Shown here: one piece after another, positions 37,001 through 47,039 of the stretch
Layout: every line of letters begins with the position of its first letter
Numbering within the stretch: position 1 is the stretch's first letter
DNA from: Corythoichthys intestinalis
Taxonomy: Eukaryota; Chordata; Actinopteri; Syngnathiformes; Syngnathidae
NCBI RefSeq assembly: GCF_030265065.1
Contig: NC_080415.1
Coordinates: 38,606,001 to 38,670,000 of the forward strand
Direction: 5' to 3'
Length of the DNA stretch: 64,000 nucleotides
Program-made: the position numbers and the translations under genes
Notes under the pieces: model-generated
Databases searched by the model: none
Told to the model about the DNA's origin: nothing
The model's input: only the letters and a program-made list of their open reading frames with translations

Positions 37001-40000
37001 ACGTAAATATATCGAAGTACAATGCTAGTCTATTAGTGAATGTAGCTAGCGGCCGCATAATGTAAACAGAGCTTTTTTGTTGAAAATTATTGTGAATGAA
37101 TGCTTAAATCCCCAAATTCTTTATTGATATGGACATGGACGTAAAACAGTCGATTCTCGATGAAAAGCAAAAAAAAAAAAAAAGTGCAGTTAGCGTTTAT
37201 TTTACATAAATATGTCGAAGTATCATGCTAGTCTGTGAGTGAATGTAGCTAGCGGCCGCTTTATGTAAACAGAGCTTTTCCACTGAAAATTCTTGTGAAT
37301 AAATGCTTAAATCGCCGAATTCTTTGTAGATATGGACGTAAAAAAACAGTCTCGATTCTTGGTTAAACTAAAAAAAAAATGTGCAGTTAGCATTTATTTT
37401 ACATAAATATGTCGAAGTACAATGCTAGTCTGTGAGTGAATGTAGCCAACGGCCGCCTAATGTAAACAGAGCTTTTTAGTTGAAAATTCTTGTGAATAAA
37501 TGCTTAAATCCCTGAATTATTTATAGATATGGACGGAAAACAGTCTCGATTCTTGGTTAAAATAAAATTTTTAAAATGTGCAGTTCACATTTATTTTTAC
37601 ATAAATATGTCAAAGTACAATGCTAGTTGTGAGTGAATGTAGCTCGCGGCCGCTTTATGTAAACAGAGCTTTGCCGATGAAAAGTCTTGTGAATAAATGC
37701 TTAAATCCCTGAATTATTTATAGATATGGACGTAAAACAGTCTCGATTCTTGTACATTTATTTCACGTAAATATATCAAAGTACAATGCTAGTTTCTTAG
37801 TAAATGTAGCTAGCGGCCGCCTGATGTAAACAGAGCTTTTCCGGTGAAAATTCTTGTGAATAAATGCTTAAATACCTGAATTCTTTAGAGATATGGACGT
37901 AAAACAGTCTCGATTCTTGGTTAAAAGAGAAAAAAAAAATGTGCAGTTAGCATTCATTTTATGTAAATATATCGAAGTACAATGCTAATCAGTGAGTGAA
38001 TGTAGCTAGCGGCCGCCTGATGTAAACAAAGCTTTTCCGCTGAAAATTCTTGTGAATAAATACTCAAATCCCCGAATTCTTTATAGATATGGACGTAAAA
38101 CAGTCTCGGTTCTTGGTTAAAAACAAAAAAATGTGCAGTTAGCGTTTATTTTATGTAAATCTTGCGAACTATGATGCCAATGCAGTAGCAGCTAATTTCT
38201 CTCCTTGATTTTTTTCACGTTTCAAAATGCATGCATGGTACGAAAAATATAATGATGACCTTAAATCCTCGAACATATCAATACTGAGACAATCCTTCCT
38301 GTTTGTATGCAATACAGCTTTCGCACTTTTTCAACAAAAATCCAGCGTTGCGTGTTTGTGAATAGCTCCTCTTGATGTGGGCGGCCCCCTACTTGAATGC
38401 GAGGCGCAGTGCATGACCGATCTGACCTGTCAATACCATTGTGAAGTTTATGGGACAACGTTATTACCTATCGCTGTGAGAATTACTAATTGTACTCATT
38501 CCTCTCCAAATGTAGCTGTTTCCTGTGCAGTTTCACAAAGGAGAGCACGGTTTCGACAATCAAGTTTTGGACATGAAGCCTTTCTTTCGGGCGGTGGGGC
38601 CTGACTTCCAACAAAACTTGGTGGTAGGGCCCTTTGAAACAGTCAATGTGTACCCACTGATGTGTCATTTACTTGGGATAGATCCCGAGGTCAATGACGG
38701 GCACCTTGACATCACTAAGCACATGCTGAGAAACACAGGAGGAGAAAACAAAAGTAAGTTATCTCATTGAAAAACCTTAGCACATTCTACAAGTTGTTTT
38801 CAAAGTGTAAGGCATGGCACCGTTGTTTTTTTTTTTTTTTCAAAGCTAACGACCGTATTTTCGAACTATAAGTTGCTCCAGCCAAAAAAATGTGCAATGA
38901 AGAGGGAAAAAAACTTATCCTACTCAAAGAAGCCAAGGCGACAGTCCAGCCACACCCAACGCTGCCACCAGAGGGCAGCATTTCCTCCACCATTATACAA
39001 AATACAATATTTTACGACTCTCTGGACAGTTATTTTGAATTTTTAAAGGTTAACTCCAACTTACGCCGAAATTCGGGTTCCGTCCCCAGCGTAGGAACGG
39101 AACTCGTTCGTAACCTGGGGACTACCAGTACTGTATACTATAGTAGTAATAAAATGGAGAACAAAGTGCTAAAAAGGTATCTGTTAACATATTAAGTTAT
39201 TCAGATAACAATAAACAAAACAAATAAAAACCCTCCAAACTCCAAATCACTACCAAACTCGAAGTAGAAGGCACACCTCGAGTATACAGTGCATCACAAT
39301 AGTGAGTACAACCCTCGTATTTCTGCAGATATTTAAGTATATTTTTTCATGGTACAACACTGACAAAATGACACTTTGACACAATGAAAAGTAGTCTGTG
39401 TGCAGCTTATATAATAGAATTCTCTTATTTTCCCCTCAAAATAACTCAAAATGTAGCCACTACCGTATTGCAGTGTTTTTCAACCGGTGTGCCGCGGCAG
39501 ACTAATGTGCCATGAGAGATCGTCGGGTGTCCCACGAGAAATTATCTAATGTTGCAGTTATATAACATATAAATATTGTAATGTCCGTAACTGTGTGCGG
39601 GCCCTTGAAGGGGCCATCAGACTACAGAGTGGTGACGTAGTAGGAAGCAAGCAAAGAGGGAGGGAGAACGGCCTCTGAATGAAGTTAGCGGTCGCATGTT
39701 GCGGATGCCGCTGTTATTTTGTTTATCATTTTCCAATGTTGCCACAATAAAGTGGGAAAGTCATCACCGACTCCTCTCCTTTCTATTTCCCCATTCGGGG
39801 CTATTACAATTTTTTTTTTTTTTTTACGTCGTCGGGCAGAGTTGCAGTAGGACGGGAAGGAAGGAGTAGGTAGAAAGTTCTCGGTCGTGTGCAGATGAGC
39901 GAAGTATTGCATGTGTCACGTTCAAAAACTGCTCGGATTTCTAGCCATCAACGACCTTGCTGTCCGGGACAATGTGGACCCCAGCACGTCTACTGCACAG

Positions 40001-43000
40001 CATTTGGTTAGACTCGTCATGTGTCGAGGTACTCACAAGTGTCCTATTTTATCCAAATGTGACGACCGTCAATCCTCCTCGTGTTTTATTCCAACACATT
40101 GTTGAGAACAGCAAGGGGGCTAATGGCTAAAAATCCGAGCAGTTCTCGAACGCAACATGAGCAGCTATTAGTCCAACAGCGCCATGGTACCAAGCAAGCT
40201 TAAACGTCATCTCCAAATGAAACTTCCGTCGCTTCAAAACATGTCGATGGACTATTTTGTTCGCCTTCGTGAAAACACAGAGAAACAGGCAACTTTTTTT
40301 TTTTTAAATAAAAACTACGAAGGGAAATGAGAAAGCCCTCAAAGCCAGTTGCTAAATCCAAAAAGTCCCACACCGTGACAGACATTAATTAATACTACCT
40401 GCCTGCAAAGCCATTGTCTGCGAGATGCTCGGCCCTGATGTGGTTAAAGACATTGCTCAAGTCCCGCTATCTGATGATTCTGAGCTTTTTCAAGCCTAAC
40501 TGCTATAAAAATAAAAACAGAGGAAGACAGAGCTGTTGAAGAATAAGGATATCGACTTTGTGTTCATCTAAACAGGCTCAAGTTTCACACTGAGTAATTA
40601 TACATACTGAGAAATTATTTTATAATTAAATATACTCTACAGATAATAATTTTGGAACATTTTTGGTTTGTGGTGTGCCGCGAGATTTTTTCCAATGTAA
40701 AAACGCGCCGTGAGTCAAAAAGGTTGAAAAACACTGCCGTATTGGCCCGAATATAAGACGGCCCTGATTATAAGACGACCCCCTCTTTTCCAAGACTCAA
40801 GTTTGAAAAAAGACTTTTTGAACACCAAAATAATTTTATACAGAAAATAATTACAGTACATCCGAAACAAATGATTTTAACAATATATTTGAGAGAAAAA
40901 GCATGTTATTTTGCCTCATTCAAATCTTAATATCTGAACATTTAAACATGTCAACTAAAGTGCTATCACATTCGTAAATGAATGGCTTCTGGTTTTTGAA
41001 ATGTAAATAAACCAATCTATTGTGATAAAACAACAAAATTGCAATAACTGCATTAACCATCAAAGTCAAGTCTAACTGTAACTGCAGTCTTGAAAAAAGT
41101 CTGAGGAAAAACATTGCAATAAAATAATGCAAACTGGTTAAACTTGAGACTAGCAGAGCTCTATCATGACAGAACATCGCTTAAATGATATCTGGCGCCA
41201 TCTAGCGTCATGAATGGGTATAATGTTTAGACCGCAAATTTAAGACAACCCCCACTTTTTCAGTGTTATTTCAATGCAAAAAACACCGTCTTATATTCGG
41301 GCCAATACGGTATTATCTAAACCCCTGGCAACAAAAGTGAGTACACCCCTTTGAAAAAACGTACATCCCTAAATGTCCAAATTGACTACTGCTTGTCATT
41401 TTTCCTCCAAAATGTCATGTGACTCGTTACAGGAGTGCTGTCAGCATTGCTGCAGAGATTGAAGTGGTGGGGGGTCAGCCTGTTAGTGCTCAGACAATAC
41501 GCCGCACTCTACATCAAATTGGTGTGCATGGGATGGCAAGAAAGCCCGCAAACAGTTTGCTGAAGACATGCCAACAAAGCACATGGATTACTGGAACCAT
41601 GTCCCATTGTCTGATGAGACGGCCGGGCTTTCTTGTGTACCGTCTTCAGAACAGGCTTCCTCCTGGGGTGACAGCCATGCACACCAATTTGATGTAGAGT
41701 GCGGCGTATTGTCTGAGCACTAACAGGCTGACCCCCCACCACTTCAATCTCTGCAGCAACGCTGACAGCACTCCTGTAACGTCTTTCGGCCGAAAGTTTT
41801 CGGCGCCAAATTTTCAATCACATCTCTAAGTACAAGTATCAATATATAGGTCGCAGGGCCGGCCAAACTATGAAAAAAGTTGCGACTTATAGTCCGGAAG
41901 ATACGGTAACTTCTGTTGCATGGCAAGGCAAAATTGATTGAATTTTAGTTCCCAGTAAAAGCTGTGATAAAAAGAGTACTTCTTAGAATTCAATATATTT
42001 TAGAGTATATGTATTTCAGTGTAATAAATATTTAAAAAACCACAGATGTACGATTACAAAACACCAAGGAGAAAGACAAAGTGTTAACATTATTTCATGC
42101 GCAGCACTGCTTATTTGATTGGATTCGAAGCCGTTTAGTGATGGCGCTGGAATGATGCGAAAAATATTTGTGGGAGGCGTAGAATATCATTCTGAATGCC
42201 CGTTTTTCCACATTGACACCATTGCGGTGGCACGTAGGTTGTGATGTTGTCTGCTCAACTCTTATCAAAAGCCTGTGCGCTGAGATAAGACTCTTTCTGA
42301 GTGCTAATCTGGAACTTCCAAATGATTCACAAGCTCCTCAAACTTGTTTTGTCCGCCCGCAGGTCAAGAACCCAACACTTGGTCACAAATTACTGTTAGC
42401 TTATCAGCAGTGACTGGATTTCTGGTCTTGGTGTTTATCGCGGCGACTTCCCACACCTTGTATAAGAGGAACTCAGCAAAAAAGAGGTGGGTGACATCCA
42501 CTATCATCTGAAATACAACCAGTTTAATTTTGTGTATGGTTCGGCTGGTCTCGGAAGCAAAATCAACCTTGGCCAACATTGGGAAGTCACCGCCATCTAG
42601 AGGGCTACAAAATAATTTCAGCTTTGCACAGCCTGTTAAAATGCGAAAGACAGCAAGAACCAAAAGTGGTATTTGCCATGTGGCATTTTTATGCCATGTG
42701 GTAAAATGGATTTTGCCATGTGGCATTTTTTTTCCTGGTATGTGGCAAAACGGATTTGGAAAATTTGGACGTGCATAGCCGTCAATGGCATAGCCTGACT
42801 TGGTTGCCAGATGAATGGCAACGCACACTAGTGTAAAGTGTATTGTCAAAAATCACAGCCACACGTTTTTCTGCCATTTAAAATAAATGGAAAATTTGGA
42901 CGTGCATAGTCGTCAATGGCATGGACGTGCATAGCCTTCAAAACTGCCATATACCCCCAAAAAATGCCACTACCCCCCACCCCCCAAAATGCCACAAACC

Positions 43001-44404
43001 AAAATCCATTTTGTCACTTACCACAAAAAAATGCCACATGGCAAAATCAATTTTGTCACATGGCAAAAAAATGCCACATGGCAAAATCAATATTGCCACG
43101 TGGTAAAAAAAAATGCCAGTTGGCAAAATCAATATTGCCACATGGTAAAAAAATGCCACATGGCAAAAAAAATGCCACGTGACAAAATGCATTTTGCCAC
43201 ATGGCAAAAAAAAAAATTGCCACATGGCAAAAGAAATGCCAGATGGCAAAATCCTTTTTGCGACATGGCAAAAAAATGCCACATGGCAAAATCAATATTA
43301 ACACATGGCAAAAAAAAATGCCACATGTCAAAATCCATTTTGCCACTTGGCAAAAAAATGCCAGATGGCAAAATCAATATTGCCACATGGTAAAAAAAAA
43401 ATGCCAGATAGCAAAATCAATATTGCCACATACCAAAAAAAAATGCCACATGGCAAAAAAATGCCACATGGCACAATCAGTTTTGCCAGATGGCAAAATC
43501 CTTTTTGCGACATGGCAAAAAAATGCCACATGGCAAAATCATATTACAACATGGCAAAAAAATGCCACATGTCAAAATCCATTTTGCCACTTGGCAAAAA
43601 AATGCCACATGGCAAAATCAATATTGCCACAAGGTAAAAAAAAAATGCCAGATGACAAAATCAATATTGCCACATCCAAAAAAACATACCACATGGAAAA
43701 AAAAAAATCAACTTTGCCACATGTTAAAATCCATTTTGCCACATGGCACAATCAGTTTTGCGACATGGCAAAAAATGCCACATGGCAAAATCAATATTGC
43801 CACATGGTAAAAAAAAAAAAAAAAAAAAGCCAAATGGCAAAATCAATATTGCCACATACCAAAAAAAAAATCAACTTTGCCACATGGCAAACTTAGTTTT
43901 GCCACATGTCAAAATCCATTTTGGCACATGGCAAAAAAATGCCACATAGCACAATCAGTTTTGCGACATGGCAAAAAAATGCCACACGACAAAATCCATT
44001 TTGCCACATGGCAAAAAAAATGCCACACAGCAAAATCCATTTTGCCACATGGCAAATTCCATTTTACCACATGGCAAATACCACTTTTGGTTCTAGGCCC
44101 TGCTGAATGCAGCGTCAGGGGTGGACTGGAACAAAAAAATGGTCCTGGCATTTCTGTCCTGGGCGGCCCACCTTGTATGTGTGGGGTGAGGGGCTGGTGG
44201 TATATTTACATATACAGTATATCCACACTGTCGATTTAGCACAGGGGCTGACTGGACCGTTTTTGTTGTCTGGACACATCTTTTTAAAGATGCGATGAAA
44301 TAATGATTCACATTCACTTTCTCCATCCTATTTTCACTTCTTACAGTTCCAAAGAGAGCTCCCCTGCTGATGAAGAGGAAAACGAAAAGCAAACCAGTTT
44401 TTAA
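34058..44404 (+). CDS. enpp7: ENPP7-like ectonucleotide pyrophosphatase/phosphodiesterase (alkaline sphingomyelinase family), tandem copy 1
   Basis: Exons read as 34058-34322, 34385-34530, 36076-36708, 38516-38753, 42363-42486 and 44347-44404. All junctions are GT-AG and in phase, giving 487 residues (human ENPP7 is about 458). Residues 1-21 form a signal peptide. Family residues seen are D43 (SFDGFRW), the nucleophile T79 (TITSPTHF), N100, D204 and H208 (EPDKVGH), D251/H252 (ADHGM) and H359 (GEHGFDN). These bind two zinc ions and carry the phosphodiester attack. A membrane helix lies at about 437-455, followed by a basic stop (KRNSAKK) and an acidic tail ending QTSF. In mammals ENPP7 is an intestinal brush-border ectoenzyme that cleaves sphingomyelin to ceramide and phosphocholine. 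Active-site context such as ITSP rather than TFPN, and the block [15 protein letters not shown], point to ENPP7 and not ENPP1-6. The start at 34058 was chosen because it begins the signal peptide; an in-frame ATG at 34025 would add 11 residues. Confidence 0.93.
34838..34960. mobile_element. Short family D MITE in intron 2 of ENPP7-like copy 1
   Basis: TACCTTAATTTTCGGACTAT and the inverse TAGTCCGAAAATTACAGTA form the ends of a 120-bp deleted derivative of family D. Confidence 0.75.
35770..36012 (-). mobile_element. Family N MITE in intron 2 of ENPP7-like copy 1
   Basis: In reverse it begins CAGGGGTCTCCAAACGATTC and matches 20654-20886 throughout (GGTGCAGGATTT, GCTTGTTTTAGCAGAAACCT). It ends about 60 nt before the exon 3 acceptor. 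Confidence 0.7.
36865..38165 (+). repeat. ~200-bp satellite with a GCGGCCGC in each unit, intron 3 of ENPP7-like copy 1
   Basis: About seven units. GCGGCCGC sites lie at 37049, 37252, 37646, 37813 and 38009, with a mutated one at 37449; spacing is about 197-203 bp except one unit of about 167 bp. Each unit reads GTAAACAGAGCTTTT, TTGTGAATAAATGCTTAAAT, ATATGGACGTAAAACAGTCT and GTGCAGTTAGCATTTATTTT. The array fills 1300 of the 1807 bp of the intron and occurs nowhere else in the window. Confidence 0.9.
39055..39150 (-). mobile_element. Family A end fragment in intron 4 of ENPP7-like copy 1
   Basis: GTAGGAACGGAACTCGTTCG and AACCTGGGGACTACCAGTA are the inverse of the family A left end. Confidence 0.65.
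39471..40736. mobile_element. hAT (Charlie-like) element F, inner layer of the nest
   Basis: Ends CAGTGTTTTTCAACC and GGTTGAAAAACACTG are perfect inverted repeats. The 8-bp target CCGTATTG is duplicated perfectly at 39463-39470 and 40737-40744. A transposase remnant lies inside. Confidence 0.92.
40182..40310 (+). pseudogene. Remnant of a ZBED/hAT transposase
   Basis: The frame from the ATG at 40182 reads [20 protein letters not shown] then [15 protein letters not shown]. This resembles the BED zinc-finger end of ZBED5/FAM200-type hAT transposases ([13 protein letters not shown]...). The remaining transposase is absent. Confidence 0.6.
41419..41800. pseudogene. Tc1 transposase N-terminus duplicated head to head
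   Basis: Plus strand from about 41425 reads [20 protein letters not shown] then [20 protein letters not shown]. The minus strand from about 41780 reads the same except SVAAEI and a variant C-terminal end. About 130 bp is thus present as an inverted repeat around a spacer that is also transposase-derived. No full transposase is encoded. Confidence 0.8.
42363..42511 (+). CDS. enpp7: Alternative end of ENPP7-like copy 1: membrane exon read through its internal donor
   Basis: This exon encodes the membrane helix ([19 protein letters not shown]) and the basic stop. It contains an internal donor (AG|GTGGGT at 42487). If that donor is not used, translation continues through KRWVTSTII to a TGA at 42509-42511 and the protein has 476 residues and no acidic tail. 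If it is used, the exon ends at 42486 and joins 44347 in phase 2. Both readings are intact, so I treat this as an alternative 3' end. I cannot tell which is used. Confidence 0.6.
42640..44105. repeat. Palindrome array 2 with inverted ends, intron 5 of ENPP7-like copy 1
   Basis: It opens AAGAACCAAAAGTGGTATTT and closes with the inverse AAATACCACTTTTGGTTCT. After the opening comes a family B segment (42760-42960), then more than 1 kb of ATGCCACATGGCAAAA and ATCAATATTGCCACATGGTA units. Frames such as 43201-43896 are repeat artefacts. The array lies between the membrane exon and the tail exon. Confidence 0.85.
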
Positions 44405-44877
44405 GTGTTTTCCTTGATTGCATCCTTGAATTTTATTTCATTGATTCACAAGGTTTCTAAAGAGGTTTTTAATGAACCACCGGAGGTTAACTGTGCATAG
44501 CAGATTTGTTTGCTGACAAGGTTTTGTATATATTTGATTTTGGTCTTGATTTAGCGAGCGTGATGACTCGTCAGCAATAGTTAAATAGCACAACACTTAT
44601 CTTGTAGTGTCTGACTTCGATAAGCCTTATCAAATGCATAAAAAAGCACTTCTATACCTTTGTTGAGATGACAAAGTTCAGTCTGTATTGAAATCACGTG
44701 TGATTTATTATATTGACCATAGTGCCTTTTTTTTTTTTTTATAAGACCATGAAATCTCTATCATCCCCAACATATGCACTCACTGACACCTCTTTCTGTG
44801 CACAGAAGAGAATGTGGTTCTTAATATTAGTGTAGACCCCTTCCAAGGCCAAACCCGCCTAGGCGGGGTACAGGGTA

Positions 44878-46389
44878 CAGCGGTATGAAAAAGTATCTGA
44901 ACCTTTTGAAATTTCTCACATTTCTGCATAAAATCCCCATCAAATGTGATCTTTGTCAAAACCACACAGATGAAAATACAGTTTCTGTTTGACTAAAACC
45001 ACCCAAACATTTATAGGTTTTCATATTTTAATAAGCATGATATGCAAACAATGACAGAAGGGGAAAAATAAGTACGTGAACCATCACATTTATTATTTCG
45101 TGCCCCCCGCCCCCCTTTTGGCAGAAATAACTTCAAACAGACGCTTCCCGTAGCTGCAAATCAGTCTGGCAAATCGATCAGGACTACTCTTGGCCCATTC
45201 TTCTCTACAAAACTGCTGTAGTTTAGTCAGATTCCTGGGATGTCTGGCATAAATCGCTGTCTTTAGGTCATGCCACAGCATCTCAATGGGGTTCAAGTCT
45301 GGACTTTGACTTGGCCACTTCTGAACGTGTATTTTGTTCTTTTGAAACCATTCTGAAGTTGATTTACTTCTGTGTTTGGATCATTGTCTTGTTGCAGCAT
45401 CCATCCTCTTTTTTAGCCTCAACTGTCTGACAGACGGCCTCACGTTTCATGCAAAACATCCTGAGAAACTTTTGAATTCATTCTTCCATTAATGTTTGCA
45501 AGTTGTCCAGGCCCCGAGGTAGCAAAACTGCCCCAAATCATGATGCTCCATCCACCATGCTTCACGGTGGGGATGAGGTGTTGATGTTGGTGAGCTGTTC
45601 CATTTTTCCTCCACACATGACGTTGTGTGTTCAACTATGGTTTCATCAGTCTACAAAATATTTTGCCAAAACTTAAATGGAGTGCCCGAGTGCCTTTTGG
45701 CGGACATTAAATGAGCAACAATGTTTTTTTTAGACAGCAGTGGATTCCTCCGTGAAGTCCTCCCATGAACACTATTCTTGGCCATATAGTTGATGTGTGC
45801 ACAGAGATATTGGACTGTGCCAGTGATTTCTGTAAGTCTTTAGCAGACACTCTCGGGTTCTTCTTTTTAACTCTCTGAGTATTCTGCGCTGAACACTTGT
45901 CATCTTTGGTGGATGGCCACTCCTTGGGAAAAAAGCAACAGTGCCAAACTCTCTCCATTTGTAGACAATTTCTCTGACTATTGATTGAGGAACTTCCAAA
46001 CTTGATCGCAGGTCTTCAGACAGCTGTTTTGACCGAGCCATTATGTACATCATAATAAGACAATGCTTCTCATCAAGACAATTCTTACCAGGTGTGTGTT
46101 TTATAGTGGGCAGGGCAGCTTTAAACCACTCATCAGTGATTGGGCACACACCTGACTTAAATTGTTTGGTAAAAATGTGATGGTTCACTTATTTTTCCCC
46201 ATTCTGTCATTGTTTGTATGCTATCCTCAATAAAATGTGAAAACCTATAAATGTTTGCGTGGTTTTAGTTAAAGCAGACACTGTTTTTACATCTGTGTGA
46301 TTTTGACAAAGATCAGCTCAAATTTGATGGTGATTTTATGTAGAAATGTGGGAAATTCAAAAAGGTTCAGATACTTTTTCATACCATTG
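44878..46389 (-). mobile_element. Tc1-like transposon with long terminal repeats, copy 1
   Basis: Ends CAGCGGTATGAAAAAGTATC and the inverse CAATGGTATGAAAAAGTATC lie between TA dinucleotides (44876-44877 and 46390-46391). The inverted repeats extend over roughly 150-200 bp. It lies between ENPP7-like copy 1 and the orphan exon. Confidence 0.9.
45093..46041 (-). pseudogene. Broken Tc1 transposase
   Basis: It starts MARSKQLSEDLRSS and keeps the helix-turn-helix part (IVREIVYKWREFGTVAFF). The catalytic positions TDET, QQDND and DLNPIEMLWHDL are visible, in several frames, so it is not functional. A deletion after EDLRSSLEV removes part of the first helix-turn-helix compared with the copy at 59483. 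Confidence 0.85.
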
Positions 46390-46675
46390 TAAGTATTTTT
46401 TTTGCAACCGTAACTGTACTTTTACTGAAGTAAAAAAAAAAAAAAAAAAAGTACTTAATCCACCACTGCCGACGTGCGATTATAGCTCCATGCCAGTGTG
46501 TAAAAGTATGCTTTAAAGCTAGAATTGAACACATCTACTGAGGTGATGAGGTCTTGCAAATACCTTCTACGTGCCCAAAAAAACATATTTGAACTGATTG
46601 GGAGAATTCCCATGCATACACAAAGACTGCGCTTTCCCTTTGGTTTACAAATATTTTGTTTTCTTTTGTTTTCAG

Positions 46676-46788
46676 CTGTCCTGTCATCTAACAGCACTAG
46701 TTTTATTTTTTTTTCAATGCAGTACCTTTTGTTATTGATGATTGTTTCCGCTTATGTGTTTTGGAACCACGTCAATGCACGCCTTTGA
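46676..46788 (+). CDS. Orphan terminal membrane exon, probably an ENPP7-like C-terminus
   Basis: A pyrimidine-rich acceptor (TTTTGTTTTCAG) ends at 46675. In phase 1, the phase used by the last intron of both ENPP7-like genes, the exon reads VLSSNSTSFIFFSMQYLLLL, then MIVSAYVFWNHVNARL and a stop. That is an N-glycosylation site, one membrane helix and a short tail, the same plan as the last exon of copy 2. An ATTAAA lies at 46791-46796, directly after the stop. No other ENPP7 exons lie between 44404 and 47040, so this is either a third, alternative last exon of copy 1 or the relic of a lost gene copy. A chance frame is possible but less likely given acceptor, phase, helix and poly(A) signal together. 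Confidence 0.5.
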
Positions 46789-46790
46789 AT

Positions 46791-46796
46791 ATTAAA
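46791..46796 (+). terminator. Poly(A) signal next to the orphan membrane exon
   Basis: ATTAAA lies two bases after the stop of the exon at 46676-46788 and is followed by a GT-rich stretch. It would give an unusually short 3' untranslated region. Confidence 0.35.
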
Positions 46797-46926
46797 AGCT
46801 TTGCCATGGCTTTTTGTTGTTTTTTTCTGCCTTCATTACATAGAAATACTTAAGACACTACGCACACGTCACAGGTTAAGGGTCTCTCATTATCTTCCAT
46901 CATCAGTCAGCAACATAGTAAAGTCA

Positions 46927-46932
46927 TATAAA
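46927..46932 (+). promoter_or_regulatory. TATA box of ENPP7-like copy 2
   Basis: TATAAA lies 108 nt before the ATG at 47040, implying a leader of about 80 nt. A GATA-type site on the minus strand (TTATCTT, 46890-46896) lies about 35 nt upstream. The layout parallels copy 1. Confidence 0.5.
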
Positions 46933-47039
46933 CTTGTTTGTGCTGACTAATATTTGAGGGGGGAAAGTAGAGGTGGGTGTGCTCTTTATCTGACACATTA
47001 GGGAGTGAATTTTGCAACCGGAGGATTTCTGGCATAAAG

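Larger units (their letters stand above)
39463..41310. mobile_element. TA-flanked MITE G, middle layer of the nest
   Basis: Ends CCGTATTGGCCCGAATATAA and its inverse (TTATATTCGGGCCAATACGG) match over 25 or more bases. TA lies on both sides (39461-39462 and 41311-41312). It is split after its eighth base by the hAT at 39471-40736. Confidence 0.85.
39287..41800. mobile_element. Tc1-like element H, outer layer of a three-deep nest
   Basis: The left end CAGTGCATCACAATAGTGAG follows a TA at 39285. It is interrupted at 39463-41310, then resumes TTATCTAAACCCCTGGCAAC. The right part contains transposase N-terminal sequence twice, in opposite orientations (see 41419-41800). It lies in intron 4 of ENPP7-like copy 1. 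Confidence 0.75.

Noticed and set aside
39287-39460. Start of element H as a possible separate promoter or exon
   Set aside because: The sequence is the ordinary left end of a Tc1-like element.
42916-44095. CRISPR-like impression of regularly spaced direct repeats
   Set aside because: The genome is eukaryotic, there are no unique spacers between repeats and no cas genes; the spacers are themselves the same palindrome units.
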